A stretch of 29,688 bases of DNA, taken from NCBI GenBank assembly GCA_964058805.1, contig CAXKVV010002079.1, positions 1-29,688 of the forward strand, read 5' to 3'. The position numbers and the translations under genes were made by a program. Source of the DNA: Schoenoplectus triqueter. Its lineage: Eukaryota > Streptophyta > Magnoliopsida > Poales > Cyperaceae. Shown here piece after piece: positions 9,462 to 20,993 of the stretch (position 1 is the first letter of the stretch; every line of letters begins with the position of its first letter). The notes under the pieces were generated by a model. That model did no database searches and was not told the DNA's origin. It was given only the letters and a program-made list of their open reading frames with translations.

Positions 9462-10404
9462 TATTGCACAGGAGTATCCAACCAATTGAACTACTTTTGT
9501 CTCTGTTTAAATTGACTGCCATAAGAAGACACTTGACATGTAGTACGTAAATTTTCATGTTAGCCTAAAAACCGGAAAATATGAAATTCTTGATACATCC
9601 ATTTTTTTTATTTTTTTTATTTAGTATAAAATGAGCTCCAAAAATCAAGAATTTTACCAACATACATTTATCATAAAAATTAACAAGATGAATGTTTGGA
9701 TTTTAATTTTCAAAAATATAAATTAAAAATAAGTTAATGGCATTTTGAGCACACAAAAGTGGTGGCATCACAACCTCCTCTTGATAAATGAGAATACAAG
9801 TAAGAGCTTTTGTAAAGTAGTCCATGTTTCAAGTCATACAAAATAGTTTTTATTATTACTATCATCATCATCATCATTTTTTTTCTTGAAATATATTTTG
9901 CGGCCTACTTTATTTTTTTATTAAAAATAAAAAGAGTTACAAGATAGAGGAGAGGGAGTCGAAAGATATAAACTAAATAAATGTATGTTATTATCACTAT
10001 TGTTTGATTCATGCATAACATGTTATATAGTTGCAGAATTGATCCATATTTCATTTTATATCCATTTATTTAGTTCATAATGTATATTCTATTAAAGATG
10101 ATGCGATCAATAAATATATTATATGATGTCTTCTACATTATGTGTTTGAACGTAATATGTATTTATTTTCCATATTTTGTTTGAATTATATATGTTTTCA
10201 ATTTATTCAATAATGATTCATTATTCTCTTTTTATAAATTATTTTTAACGGACAAGGGAGACGGAATATAAATATAAAATAAGATACAAATAAAGTTAAA
10301 ATTAGACATATAATGTTACAAAATACTCCAATCGGGTAACACAACTCCATATCGTGTTTGCTGGCATTTCTATACATACTTTAATAATACTGGGTATAAA
10401 TAAA
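9462..10404. other. Intergenic, no gene seen
   Basis: AT-rich DNA with a short (ATC)n tract at about 9860-9877. No open frame over 60 codons and no inverted repeat recognised. Confidence 0.5.
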
Positions 10405-10774
10405 GGGAAGGGATCACTTGATAATGGTTATCTTGACAATTTTGACAATGAATTTTCAAATAAATACGAAAAATTATTAAAAATAGAAAAAAATATTATT
10501 GATATGTTTTTCTATTTATAGACTAATGATTTTTTAAAATTTTATATAATTTTATTATCGTTTGATAGTCCATCAAATACCGTCAAATTATAAGCGTTAT
10601 AAATTATATAAAATTTTGATGGTCCTTAATGGAGTATCAAACGATAATGAAATTGTGTGAAATTTGAATCATTATCAATCTATAAGTAGAATAATATATC
10701 CATAAAGTTTTCTATTTTTAAATTTTTTTTAGTATTTAAGATCGTCAAAATAACTCATTGTCAAGTGATCCCCA
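10405..10774. mobile_element. Family A foldback MITE, best-preserved copy
   Basis: The left end is GGGAAGGGATCACTTGATAATG (10405-10426), followed by TTGACAATTTTGACAATG. The right end TCATTGTCAAGTGATCCCC finishes at 10774. The arms pair through the interior: CGTTTGATAGTCCATCAAA (about 10559-10577) against GGAGTATCAAACGATAATG (about 10633-10651), and ATTTATAGACTAATGA against TCAATCTATAAGT. Three spaced TTGAYAAT motifs at the left edge could be transposase-binding repeats. No clear target-site duplication was found. Confidence 0.78.
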
Positions 10775-11089
10775 CCATCCTTCACTAAAATGGACACACG
10801 AAAAAACTTGATTATCGTTAATTCTGTCACTCATACCTCGGAGGCATACTAACATTATCAGAATTTAAACAAAACAATGCAGGCAATTAATTACATGTAG
10901 ACTGTAACATGTAACATCAAGGGAAATGGATGAGAGAACAATATATAAAATGCACTTAGGCACTCCATCACTAATAGTGTAAATTACACAAATAGTTTAA
11001 AGCGTTATTGTCTTACGTTTGTTCATTATATTTATAAATATCATTTAAGTATTTTTTTTATTTTATCAAATCGGTCTTGATTGCGATAT

Positions 11090-11225
11090 GGAGAGATGAC
11101 GTGGCAATTGCCAGTGATTACTTTGACAATTTTGACAACGGTGTTTCAAATAAATTTGAAACCTATATAAAAAATCTTTAAAAAAGTTACATATATATTT
11201 TTGAAATTTTTGAAATTGACTGTTT
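11090..11225. mobile_element. Family A MITE, left-half fragment
   Basis: GAGAGATGACGTGGCAATTG is followed by TTTGACAATTTTGACAACGG and TTTCAAATAAAT, the order seen at the left end of other family A copies. The right half is missing. Boundaries are approximate. Confidence 0.4.
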
Positions 11226-13204
11226 TCAAATTTCATAAATTCAAGCGTTATTTAATAATTAATGCACCCTGAGACCAGAAATGATAAATGCATGACCATT
11301 CGATTAATTTACTCCGGAAAGCAATAAATAAATAAAATAAATAATAAGTCAAGTGGCAACAATTTGACGGTGTTATTATTATTGTAAAAAAAATCATGTA
11401 TAAGAAAATAGTGAACTTCTAATCTAAAATGAAGAATGATAAATGATGGTAGTTGGGACGACAAGATCCTTGTTTGATTGCAAGAGACATTACAGCTCTG
11501 TTTCCTCTTAATTAGTTAAACAGCAAGTTCTCTGCTGTTTAAGTGCACCACCCCTCTAATTATTTCTTTCAGAGAGATTTTTTATTTGTTGCATTTGCAA
11601 CGTTGCCCTCAAAATTTGACAATTTACTAATCAAAGACAACGAATGGAGCAATTAAAGGAGCCCATAACAGGGCCAACAAGATGCTTCTAGATGAACCAA
11701 ACTTATACTCGGCATGAATATCTAGAGCATTTTCAGTTATCCTCCTTTTACTTTTCTTAGAGTTCTATTGATTGACGTTCCTTTTTGGATTAATTGGTAG
11801 TTAATAGGTAATAGTTCTTTATAATACGACCTTACAAATGCATATATCTGTTTGAAATCATAGCAAGAGTGTAATTAGTGCAGATTCTTCACTGTTACTA
11901 TTTAAAATAAAATTCTAAAGTTAATAATATTTGAAGTACCTTGAAGCTTTTTTTTTTTTGAGAAAAGTAGCTTGAACCTTTGTCGGATAGATATAAAAAA
12001 GCACTTTAATCATTACATCCTATTTGAGCCTCAAAAGATGTCATGGTAACTCTAGTCAATAAGTAGGAAAACAAAATATAATTTAAGCAGTTTAAAAAAT
12101 TAAGCTGTCACACAATACCACTTTCCTGTCAGTACTTCTCAAGTCAAAATACAATAGCTGAATAGCGATAAAAAATAATTATGATGCATCATGCATGCAT
12201 TCTACTATGTACATCAGTACATGCACAACTACCCCATGCTCCAACAATAACATATTTCAACATGGAAATTAAATGAATATAAAACTTTCAACCGCCTTGG
12301 AATTGCTTTCTTCGTTGGCTTTTAATTTTCCAACTTAATACAAGACAAGACATTCACATTTTATTTATGATATAAGTAACAATGCCAATCAATCTCGTCA
12401 AGTATTTTACCTGAGTATGTGTGGTCCATTGATAACAAAAAACAAGTAACTTGAGCTGAGTAAGTTCTCAAACTTTTAATATCAACTTCTGACCCTGTAT
12501 AATTTTATTTTTACTTTCCGAAAATCAATGAAAATCCAACTGCGTTATGGGCTGCCATATTTGACTTCCAGAAATGGCATATTGTGTATTTATTGACAGG
12601 GAATTACATTATTTCATGAAACGAAGTCTACTTTTTTTTGTTTGTTCTCTACCTCATTCCTTTTATTTCTCTCATATATATATTTTTTTGTAGATTGATA
12701 GTATGCAAGAGATCTATTGGGCAGGGCATTGAAGAGGAAAGAAACTTTACACCCAAAAAGTAGGGGAAAAGTAGCTGGGTGCCACCTGGCCACCTTAATG
12801 CAATCACCTTCTACCTGTGAATCTGTGATTATTTATTATGTCTCTCATCAGTCATCTCATACTCCGATAAAATAATTGAAAAGCCTTGCCTATGTTTAAC
12901 TATAGAAATGCAATTATTGGGATTATTATGCCTCCCAAATTCTTCATGTACTGTAGTAATCCAAAGTTCTGAAGACTTCTCAATTTCAAAAAGGACCTAA
13001 TCCTCCGGTTTATTCATATTTCTGCTAATAGAATTAAAAATCAAATAATTATATTTAAATTGTTAATTAACAAAACTATTTGTTTGAACATTGTGTATGT
13101 ATCATGTTGTATATGTACACAAAAAATACATCATTTCAATTCTATTTATGTATGTTTCAAAGTGTTAAGATAAATAAACATATCAAAAAAATTCTAATAA
13201 AAGT
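11226..13204. other. Intergenic, no gene seen
   Basis: About 2 kb with no supported gene. Clustered ATGCAT/CATGCATG palindromes lie near 12183-12203 (RY-type motifs). A slightly GC-richer stretch lies near 12715-12830 (GGGTGCCACCTGGCCACC). Neither is tied to a gene. Confidence 0.5.
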
Positions 13205-13362
13205 ATCAATGTTTATATATGAAACAGTCACTTAAAAAACTAAAAAATAGTAATTTGTTATTTCATAAGATTTTTCATATAAATAATTTATTGAATAATA
13301 TAAATTTAAATTTAAAAATAATTTGATATATTTTTGTAGTTAAGTTCAACGGAGATCCTCGG
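13205..13362. mobile_element. Family B MITE, right-arm fragment
   Basis: CACTTAAAAAACTAAAAAAT, TTCATATAAATAATTTATTG, ATTTGATATATTTTTGTAGT and TTAAGTTCAACGGAGATCC follow the right arm of family B through its terminus. No matching left arm is adjacent. A half copy with approximate limits. Confidence 0.5.
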
Positions 13363-14337
13363 TGATGTTAAGCTCACAAAGAAGCCTAGGCTAATTTTGG
13401 ATTCCAAAGAAATTGTACTGAGACCATTCTTAAGGAATTGGCGCCCTCAAAATCAAATCTGTACTTTTGTTAGGTCTATAACCCCACTGTCCCACAACCA
13501 TAACAGACTTAACAATCTATTACATTTGTTTTAGATCTCTAGAGCAATTTTTTTTTTATTCGTGCCATGTGTATTGCCTCTAGATTAGAGATCAATTGGT
13601 TCTAAGTTGAGCAAAGTCTAAAATAAGCAACTCTAAAATATATGCCTAGGTACATGTTCACCATTTTACTTTTCTTCTTCTGAGCCAGAGATTTAGGAAC
13701 AAATCTATTTTCTATCCAAGTTTTCAATAAAATTAAGTAGATTTACTAATAATTTTTTAGCAAGAGTATCTAAGATTTTAAGTTGAAATATTGACTTAAT
13801 CATGTTGCAGGGTTTTTTTATGAAATGCCGACTCAATATGCCAAGCGGAAGGTTATATTTTCCTTCTATGAAAGAGTAAAAATATTATAAAATAAAAGTA
13901 TTTTATGTGTTAAATCCCTTTGATACCTCTCAATTCCCAACAAAAACAGATAGAGACAAAATAAACAAATAGCAGATAAAAAAACGGGTTATTTTACAAT
14001 ATAAAAAATAAAAACGAAATTATAAAAAACAAACAAATTAAAAAAAAAATTAAAAATGAAGGGCCAGATACCAGATCCGCTGCCTATGAACTTAGACCGC
14101 ATATCTGGTGTAGATCTCAATTTATGAGCCGTAGACCATAGGGTATAAGATTTTTACTATTTAGAGCATTTGTATTATTGATGTTGTCAAAAATATTTTT
14201 TTATGTCACATTATTAAATTAATAATTCATTTTAATAGTGATATTTCCGAATAAAATGAAATTGTCAAAATGACGCTTTCGTACTTAATTTTCTACTCTT
14301 TCACTGACGTGACTTGTCAAATGAACTATTAAATTTA
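13363..14337. other. Intergenic, no gene seen
   Basis: No open frame over 60 codons. GAGCATTTGTATTATTGATG at about 14164 resembles the opening of common plant MITEs, but its matching end was not found. Confidence 0.4.
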
Positions 14338-14444
14338 GACAATTATCTAATTTTATTTATTCTCTGCATCTCTAAAATTTAAATAATAATTATCAAATGA
14401 GATTTGATAATTAATTTGACAATAAGATGCAGAATTATTTGTCA
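14338..14444. repeat. Imperfect foldback with a perfect central hairpin
   Basis: AATTATCAAAT (14388-14398) and ATTTGATAATT (14402-14412) form a perfect 11-bp stem with a 3-base loop. TCTGCATCT (14363-14371) and AGATGCAGA (14425-14433) are also perfect complements, and GACAATTAT pairs loosely with ATTATTTGTC further out. It may be the right part of a MITE starting near GAGCATTTGTATTATTGATG at 14164, but no inverted terminus confirms that. Confidence 0.5.
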
Positions 14445-14546
14445 AGCGCAAATAAGATATGTCTGCCATGATTTAGTTCGTGAACCTTGTACTCGGCCTT
14501 TGGGTTTTATAAATAGCAGGCCCTTATATCCGGTTATATAATGGCT

Positions 14547-15554
14547 GAGAAAAAAAATTTAATAGAAAAATTAAAAAATATTTCGTATGTATTAGCATGA
14601 TTGACTGTTTTTTTTACAGGCAGTAGCAAGGATCGTATTTTTTCGGCCATCTATAGTTGCCCTAGAGAAAATTTGGACAATCAATTTTTTTTACGATTAT
14701 ATGGTAAGAAATTTAATTTGGGTTATTTTTTTTACCAAATGCACCAAAATAATAAATTGTGAATAAATGCTGAACAAAATTTTAAAGTGAAAAGTAATAA
14801 ATAATTTTTCATTTTTGTGGGTGTTTAGATGGAATGATTTTTCATTTTTTTAGTTCTTTTGTTGTTGAATTTAGTGATCATTTGCAATCCTTCATTCTTA
14901 ATTTTACTCTTTATAATATGAAAATCATTCCTTCTAAATGCTCCGAAATAATCAATTCTAAATTAATGCCGAATAAAATGTTAAAGTGAAAAGTAATAAA
15001 TTATGAATATTTTTTATACGAATCAGAAGGAACCGAGAATGTGATAAAATTTGTGTATTTTGTATTTTTTTTCAAAACCAAATTCTGTATATTTTTCAAA
15101 CCAATATTTATCTCGATCTCTTCTGAATCATATAAAAAATATATGAAATTTATTAATTTTCACTTTAAAATTTTATTGGATATTTATTTAGAATTTACTA
15201 CTTTGGAGCATATAGAAGGAATGATTTTCTTACTATAAAGAGTGAAATTAAGAATAAAGTATTACAGATGATCATTGAATTCAACAACAACAAAATAAAA
15301 AAATTCCTTTTGAACGCTCTTAAAATGAAAAATTATTTATTATTTTCACTTTAAATTTTGTTGACATTTATTAAAAAATGAATCAAAATAAAAATTCGGA
15401 TCCTGTAGCTGTAAAAAAATTGTTGGTCCAAATATTTTTCTTCGCCCACCATAGATGGCCTGAAAAAAATTTAGTCCATGCTACTGCATCTAAAAAAATC
15501 CAATCATAAAAATGTATGTGAAATATTTTTTAATTTTTCTATTTTTGAAATTTT
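14547..15554. mobile_element. 1-kb foldback transposon with 8-bp TSD
   Basis: Almost the whole element is an imperfect palindrome. Sequence from 14547 rightward pairs with the reverse complement of sequence from 15554 leftward, and pairing continues to a centre near 15050-15090, giving arms of about 480 bp. Landmarks in both arms are GGCCATCTAT (about 14645 and 15445), GCAGTAGCA, and the TTAAAGTGAAAA block. Within each arm the TTAAAGTGAAAA block occurs twice, so the element holds four copies in alternating orientation. An 8-bp direct repeat TAATGGCT lies at 14539-14546 and 15555-15562. No transposase is encoded; the 65-codon frame at 15041-15238 sits on the palindrome axis. The superfamily is uncertain (hAT-like from TSD length, or a Mutator-like foldback). 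Confidence 0.75.
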
Positions 15555-15562
15555 TAATGGCT

Positions 15563-16002
15563 TACAAAATTTAAAAAATAATAATTATTATTTATAATAT
15601 TGAACTAAAGAGTCCAAAATATAATATACAATTTTGAATCTAATTATCGAACTTTCAACTGTATGGAGACGATCATAAACATCAGAAACACGTAGAAGAG
15701 GATAACCCGATTATTGTGTACTCTGAGACGTAAGATACATTGTCCCATCGTATTCTGATCATCTCGTCTCATTAAATTAAATTATTTGCATACTTGTTGA
15801 AATATAATTTATATACCACAATTACAAATGAATTTATACAAATATTATTTTTCCTTCAATAATTACACAACTATTGCATTTCAAGAGATGAATAATTTAA
15901 TAAGACATACTAATTTGAATTTTAAATAATACCACTAAGCATCATATTCAATAAATTTTCATCAACAACCCTTACAAACAACATTTCTTTCCTATCTGAA
16001 AT
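15563..16002. other. Intergenic, no gene seen
   Basis: Anonymous AT-rich DNA between the 1-kb foldback element and the hAT-like element. Confidence 0.5.
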
Positions 16003-16407
16003 TAGAGGTGTCAATAGATCGAATCGGTTTGGATCGGGTTCGTATCAAATCATCATTATTTTTTGTTGCGACTCTAACTCTATCCGTTTAAATTCGGATC
16101 AAAAAATCTTGTCCCATACCCGACCTGACCGGGTCATAGGTTGATTCGACCTTGCCCAATAAAATAATTAAATATTTATTTTTATATAATTTTAAATAAT
16201 TAAATATTAATTAATTTATAATTAATCTTAATTATTGTGTATTTAAACTTTAATTCATACTAAATCATAAAATTACTTTAAAAATATAATTAATTGGGTC
16301 GGATCGGGTTGACCCGAAGCCGACCTGACCCGATTCAGATCAAAAAAATTAGACACATATCCGACCTATTTATTTCCAGATCATGTCAGATCAATAATTA
16401 ACACCTA
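16003..16407. mobile_element. hAT-like element with TAGAGGTGTCAAT ends
   Basis: TAGAGGTGTCAAT (16003-16015) and ATTAACACCTA (16397-16407) are imperfect inverted ends. Both subterminal regions are rich in GGATCGGG/CCCGACC and GACCCG motifs, and the middle is AT-rich, as in other plant hAT non-autonomous elements. The expected 8-bp flanks (TCTGAAAT and ACAAGTAC) do not match, so the copy is old or the boundaries are slightly wrong. Confidence 0.55.
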
Positions 16408-16466
16408 ACAAGTACCACATCATTTAAAATAAATTCAGAAACCAATACTAATTATCACTAATTGAA

Positions 16467-16540
16467 CTATTTTGCATTCGTACCCCTATATTTCAACACA
16501 TAGGATAATTTTCCATTGCAACCCCTATACTTCTTCATAT
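16467..16540. repeat. Diverged 39-bp direct repeat
   Basis: TTTTGCATTCGTACCCCTATA (from 16469) is echoed by TTTTCCATTGCAACCCCTATA (from 16509), followed by TTTCAACACAT and CTTCTTCATAT. Pairs of ACCCCTATA-type motifs often sit near transposon ends, but no partner terminus was found. Confidence 0.55.
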
Positions 16541-17701
16541 CTCACATTGTAAAAAAAAAGTTGCGAGTACCTCTGCGGACCTGATACGTGGTCCTTTCGT
16601 TTTTGAATTTTTTAAATTGTTTACTTTTTATAATTTCGTTTTTTATTTCTTGTATATAAAAAGTAACCCTAAAAAGCCTTGCTATTTTAATAAAACAGGT
16701 GGGTATCAAGTATGAACCTCCACTTTTGTCAAAATAAAAATAGAAGATGAATAAGAGTGTGAATGAATGTAAAATGGAGGTATAAATATGCTGTGCAGAT
16801 ATTAATTTATTTTGGCTCCATAACCAGTGCAAGGAAGAGGAAGGAATCCAATGAGCAGTGGTTCATTGATTAATTCATTTTATTAGATTCAAAATAGATT
16901 TTTTTCACTTTTGCTTCTGTGTCCTTCCAAGAACTTAAATTTATCAGAACACCGGGTCTTTATTATTATTATTTTTTAACTTTGAGTTCTGTACATCTAC
17001 AGAAAATCATAAATGAAACTGTGTACGGAGGTGCATGAGAAACTATTTTTACAGGTGCAGTGTGTAAATTGCAAGTTTGCAACACATAAATGTACATGCT
17101 GTTACCTGAATAGTTTGTAGGGAATAAATAATTACACGTTAAACAAAGGTTGTTCTACCAATCAGTGAGGAAGATTCTTCACCATGACCTGCAAATAAAT
17201 TTGATTCGCTCTATAATTGGATCAATGCTTCGTTTTGTTGGTCCGATTAAATGCAGTGCAGTGCTTTTTTCTATATCTAATGGATAGATTAAACTAAAGA
17301 TATTGATCATAATATAGAACTAGATCCAGCCATAAGTATTTTATAAATCAGATCAGATAGAGTAAACAAAAATATGTTGATTAGATCGATTAATCTTATC
17401 TTTCCAATTCAACCCGTTGACTCATTTAAAAATCTTGGTCAAAATCGAAATAAATTACTCCCTATGTATCATTTTTTTTTTGGGGGGGGGGGGTGCCACA
17501 GATTTTAATGTAAAAACGAAGCATAAACGCATAAGAATTTAAAAGAAAAGAAAAACACAATAAGGATCTTGAAAATTTAATAAGAAAATTGTTTGCCATG
17601 TAGAACTTAAAAGAAGCAAAATTAATTTTATTTTATTTTTCAAAAAAATGTAAGGACTCTATAAAAACTAAATATGTATGTACTAGAAGTCTGGAATGGA
17701 T
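16541..17701. other. Intergenic, no gene seen
   Basis: The 96-codon - frame at 16542-16832 is Phe/Lys/Ile-rich without a domain. The G12 tract at 17482 is listed separately. No transposon terminus was recognised. Confidence 0.5.
17482..17493. repeat. G12 homopolymer after a T-run
   Basis: A T-run is followed directly by twelve G. It is a likely place for length errors in sequencing. Confidence 0.85.
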
Positions 17702-17889
17702 TGATCCTTAACAACTAATATTTAATAACATTCACAATAAATTTTCAAATAAACTGAATGACATTTGAAAAACAAACAATTTTTAAGCTAAAAAAAATGT
17801 GTCTATAAGTTTTCCTATTTTCAAGATTATTTTTTGAATTTATTTGAAAGGCTATTGTCAAAGTTGTCAAGTATATGTTGTTAAGATAC
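17702..17889. mobile_element. Family A-related MITE, internally deleted
   Basis: The inverted ends are ATCCTTAACAACTAATATTT on the left and, on the right, the reverse complement of TATGTTGTTAAGATAC. Inside, ACAATAAATTTTCAAATAAA pairs with TTTATTTGAAAGGCTATTGT, as in family A arms. The central palindrome is lost, leaving about 188 bp. Confidence 0.5.
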
Positions 17890-18985
17890 GAATGGTATAA
17901 ATCTTCGTTTTTATATCGTAAAAACTAATAATTGATACAAATGACTCTACATAATATATACATATTAAAATATCGTACATCAAATTTTATTATTTTTATT
18001 CTTTTGGATTTTCTTAAAGAAATCCTATAATGCACAACTACTTGTGTTCCTATGGTATAACACGGTGATCTTTCAAAAATCTGAAGAATAAAATACAAAA
18101 TTGAATATAAAAATTTTAGTGTCCGCTAAGATTTTAATATATATTACTTAAATAAACCAGTTCAATCACTCAAATATGAAATAAAAAATCAACTAAATTA
18201 TGTTTTAGTCAAATAATATGTATTTTCTGAGATATGAGTTCTAGATCATTCAATTTTAAATGTTCATAAAGAATTTCCATCTCAATTTTGAGCGTATGAC
18301 TTCCAAGAAAGTATTTCATTTATAACTAAATTTAATAATATCTAGTTTTACAATAGTTTATGTTCAAGAATAAGTGTTAAATAAATGAGAACATTAATGT
18401 AAAAACATCCAAATGAAATTTCAAGAGTATGCAAGAGGGCTATAAGTATTCCTTTGTTCCCATGGGTAGACAGTTGACACTAGTAAATCGACTCAATCCC
18501 CAAAGAGACATTTTCATTTCGTCCTTGCGAATATTTTATTTCGTGAGCAGTAATAATTATATCCTTTATTTACATCCGTTATATGTACTCCAGTATAATA
18601 TATAAACATTTTAAAAATATATAATCTCTATTTAAATTTTAAAAAATATTTTTTTACAAAAAATATAATTAATGTTAGGTCCAAATAAAAAATATAGTCT
18701 CTAAATTTAAAAAATATATATTTTTCAGAATTTTTTTATATTTAAAGTTAGGTGCAAATAAGGTGAGATGCAAGAATATATATTTTATTTTATTTTATGT
18801 CAATGATGGCTAATTTTATCTTACTTTTCCACCACTATTTTTTTAGCTTTTTCTTACAAAATAATTATAGAGTTCAACTATTCGTGACTCGTAACTTCAG
18901 CTTTAGGCAAAAATAGCTACGACGGGAGCTGAAGAAAGGAACTATAAATTGATTAATCGACAAAGGAAGACCTAACAAGTATCAG
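17890..18985. other. Intergenic, no gene seen
   Basis: AT-rich. It contains only the ~70-bp duplication listed at 18622-18760. No frame over 60 codons. Confidence 0.5.
18622..18760. repeat. Imperfect tandem duplication, ~70 bp
   Basis: Two copies (about 18622-18688 and 18694-18760) share TCTCTATTTAAATTT/TCTCTAAATTT at the start and GTTAGGTCCAAATAA/GTTAGGTGCAAATAA at the end. The A/T-rich middle is diverged. Confidence 0.6.
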
Positions 18986-18994
18986 GTACGTATT

Positions 18995-19190
18995 GGAGTC
19001 GGGTAGATTCGTAGCCTTTCGAACTCAAAAATTAATTTTAAGAGTTTTCGGATTGTTAATTTTACATCGAGATTCATACTTTTAACATAAGATTCATACT
19101 TTTAATGATTATTATGAATCCCGATGTAAAATCAACGGTCCGAAAACTCTTCGAACTAATTTTTGAGTTCGAAAAGCTGCGAATCTATCC
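18995..19190. mobile_element. Family C foldback MITE with 9-bp TSD
   Basis: A 9-bp direct repeat GTACGTATT flanks it at 18986-18994 and 19191-19199. The arms pair: GTAGATTCGTAGCCTTTCG with CGAAAAGCTGCGAATCTAT, AACTCAAAAATTAATTT with ACTAATTTTTGAGTT, and GAGTTTTCGGATTGTTAATT with AATCAACGGTCCGAAAACTC. The left terminus carries about six extra bases (GGAGTCGG against GG). The loop holds a 20-bp tandem repeat of GATTCATACTTTTAA (19071 and 19091). The TSD length fits a Mutator-like MITE, by inference. Confidence 0.75.
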
Positions 19191-19389
19191 GTACGTATTT
19201 GATATTTTTTTATTATATTTTTTTACTGGGTTTTCCATCCAAACGATGGCCCAAATTACAAAGAGGAAAATAACAACCAATTAACAAAAGCCCACTCCTG
19301 CACCATAAAAACCGACTATGTCAGAGAGAGATACCAGCTTTTTATTAGATAAAATAGAGAGACACTAGATACTAGATGGTATATTTAGA

Positions 19390-19777
19390 AGAGAAGGGAT
19401 GTAATTACCATTTTTTTGATGTTCATGATGTCTATTTATTTATTTATGTATAAATTTAAAAATATGAACCGTTAGATGTATTCTATATCATTTCAATTGT
19501 ATGTATATGAAAAATCATAAAATTTTAACTTCATTTGAATAACCATCAAGTAACGTGTCTAAATTATAAAATTTGGTCCGTTGATTTTATTAACGCTTGA
19601 TGGCTATATAAATAATATCGAAATGATATAATTTTTTGTATACATATATAAGATGATATTTACAAAATATTTCTTCAATTAGTTTTGTTATTTAAGAATT
19701 TAAATAATAGTTATTTGATATTTAATTTTAATGACACCGATGTGACACCAAATTAGTGGTAATTGGATCCCTTCTCT
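19390..19777. mobile_element. MITE with 7-8-bp TSD and GAGAAGGGAT ends
   Basis: The inverted termini are AGAGAAGGGATGTAATTACCA (from 19390) and the reverse complement of TGGTAATTGGATCCCTTCTCT (ending 19777), with three mismatches. The direct repeat ATTTAGA flanks it at 19383-19389 and 19778-19784; an 8-bp version TATTTAGA (19382-19389 and 19777-19784) overlaps the last base of the right terminus. The interior has weaker inverted similarity (TATCATTTCA against TGAAATGATA; AACCATCAAG against CTTGATGGCT). A 7-8-bp TSD points to hAT, by inference. The outer bases resemble those of the family A copy at 6218-6562. Confidence 0.72.
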
Positions 19778-19784
19778 ATTTAGA

Positions 19785-20250
19785 AATGTTATTTCCTCAA
19801 ATAATTGTCCCTTCATGAAATATTGGATGCTATATTAATTATGCGAATTTTATCAAATGTTCGGTGATTGACTAATAGTAGCAAGTATCTATCATTCAAC
19901 ACAAAAATTATAAATCAGTCATCTTAATCACTGCCAAACACTCAAAATTCCAACCCATTTCTTGTGGCATGCTTTAATACAAATTATATTCTATCCTTTT
20001 GAGTAAAATACTCACAAACAAAAAAAAATATTAAAATGCAATATATTATCTTTCTTAACATTAAATTTACCTCAGTATAATCAACATAATCAAATCTTAA
20101 AAAAGTTAAACCTACCAATAATCACCTCAAATTTTGAGGTTTTCGGCATTCTTCTGATTTCTTCTCACTACACAACACAACCTTGTGCCACATAAATACA
20201 TAATACAGATGAAATATCAAGATTCAAGAATCCTCATAAAAACCTCATGC
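19785..20250. other. Intergenic, no gene seen
   Basis: Anonymous AT-rich DNA between the MITE ending at 19777 and the element starting at 20260. Confidence 0.5.
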
Positions 20251-20259
20251 TTTCTCATC

Positions 20260-20744
20260 TGTGTTGCACTCGCGGGTGCGAGTATCGTATCGGGTACGGT
20301 GCGGGTACGGCGGTACGTCAATTTTAAATATTTTAGAATACGGATACGGTAATATATATAATATTTTTTAAATAAAAATAAATATATAATACATAAAAAA
20401 TAAAAAAATAGATAAGTATAATATATATATGTCAATCACTACTAACACAAGTGAAGAGATTGTGTAGTGGTCTAATGCATTAACGGGTGTAGCTTATTTT
20501 TTTGAGTTCAAATCTCACTCGTGCACTTAATTTTTTGAATTTTTTGAGTTTGACCGCATCCAGCCGTACCAGAACCGCACCCAGTCATACCGGAGACTGT
20601 ATCGACTGGTCAAACCGATTAAAATAATTCAATACGCCACATGACGTACCCGGTACATACCCATACCGTACCCAATGCGTACCCGTACCCGATACGCACC
20701 CGGTACTTATTCGGCTGGGTATATGAAGTACCCGGGTAACATAG
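20260..20744. mobile_element. Non-autonomous element with 9-bp TSD, CGGGT-rich ends
   Basis: A 9-bp direct repeat TTTCTCATC flanks it at 20251-20259 and 20745-20753. The ends are imperfect inverted repeats (TGTGTTGCACTCGCGGGT against the reverse complement of ACCCGGGTAACATAG). Both subterminal regions are dense with GGGTACGG/GTACCCG motifs: about 20270-20350 on the left and 20555-20735 on the right. The TSD length fits a Mutator-like element. The middle holds a tRNA-like segment (separate entry). No transposase is encoded in 485 bp. Confidence 0.75.
20452..20530 (+). other. tRNA-like segment with Pol III A and B boxes (SINE head or tRNA relic)
   Basis: TTGTGTAGTGG (20460-20470) fits the tRNA A box TRGYNNARNGG with one deviation. 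GTTCAAATC (20516-20524) fits the B box GWTCRANNC exactly, and the gap of about 45 bp is within the tRNA range. The putative T-arm pairs only partly (GAG/CTC plus one T-A). No full cloverleaf, no plausible anticodon arm and no SINE tail were recognised. It is most likely a degenerate tRNA-derived SINE head or tRNA relic carried inside the surrounding transposon. Confidence 0.4.
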
Positions 20745-20927
20745 TTTCTCATCAAGTACTCTAAGAATAAAATGCGCTAATTCGACGGTTGAAACTTGAA
20801 AATGATGTTTGTGAGAGAGGGAGTGGGTTCGATGCTCATCGAATCAAATTGGGTCCAATGAGCTGTTATCTTTCTTCATCTTAAATGATGCACGATTATC
20901 AAAGTATATGAGTAAAGTTTAACACGA

Positions 20928-20993
20928 ATCACGATGAAAATCGGATGGTATTTGTGATCAATCATGATGAAATCGGATGGTATTTGTGATCAT
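20928..20993. repeat. 32-bp tandem duplication
   Basis: TCGGATGGTATTTGTGATCA occurs at 20941-20960 and again, identical, at 20973-20992, with CACGATGAAAA/CATGATGAAA ahead of each copy. Confidence 0.9.

Noticed and set aside
15041..15238. 65-codon + frame
   Set aside because: It lies on the axis of the 1-kb foldback element.
16542..16832. 96-codon - frame
   Set aside because: Phe/Lys/Ile-rich AT-driven translation with no domain and no adjacent exon.
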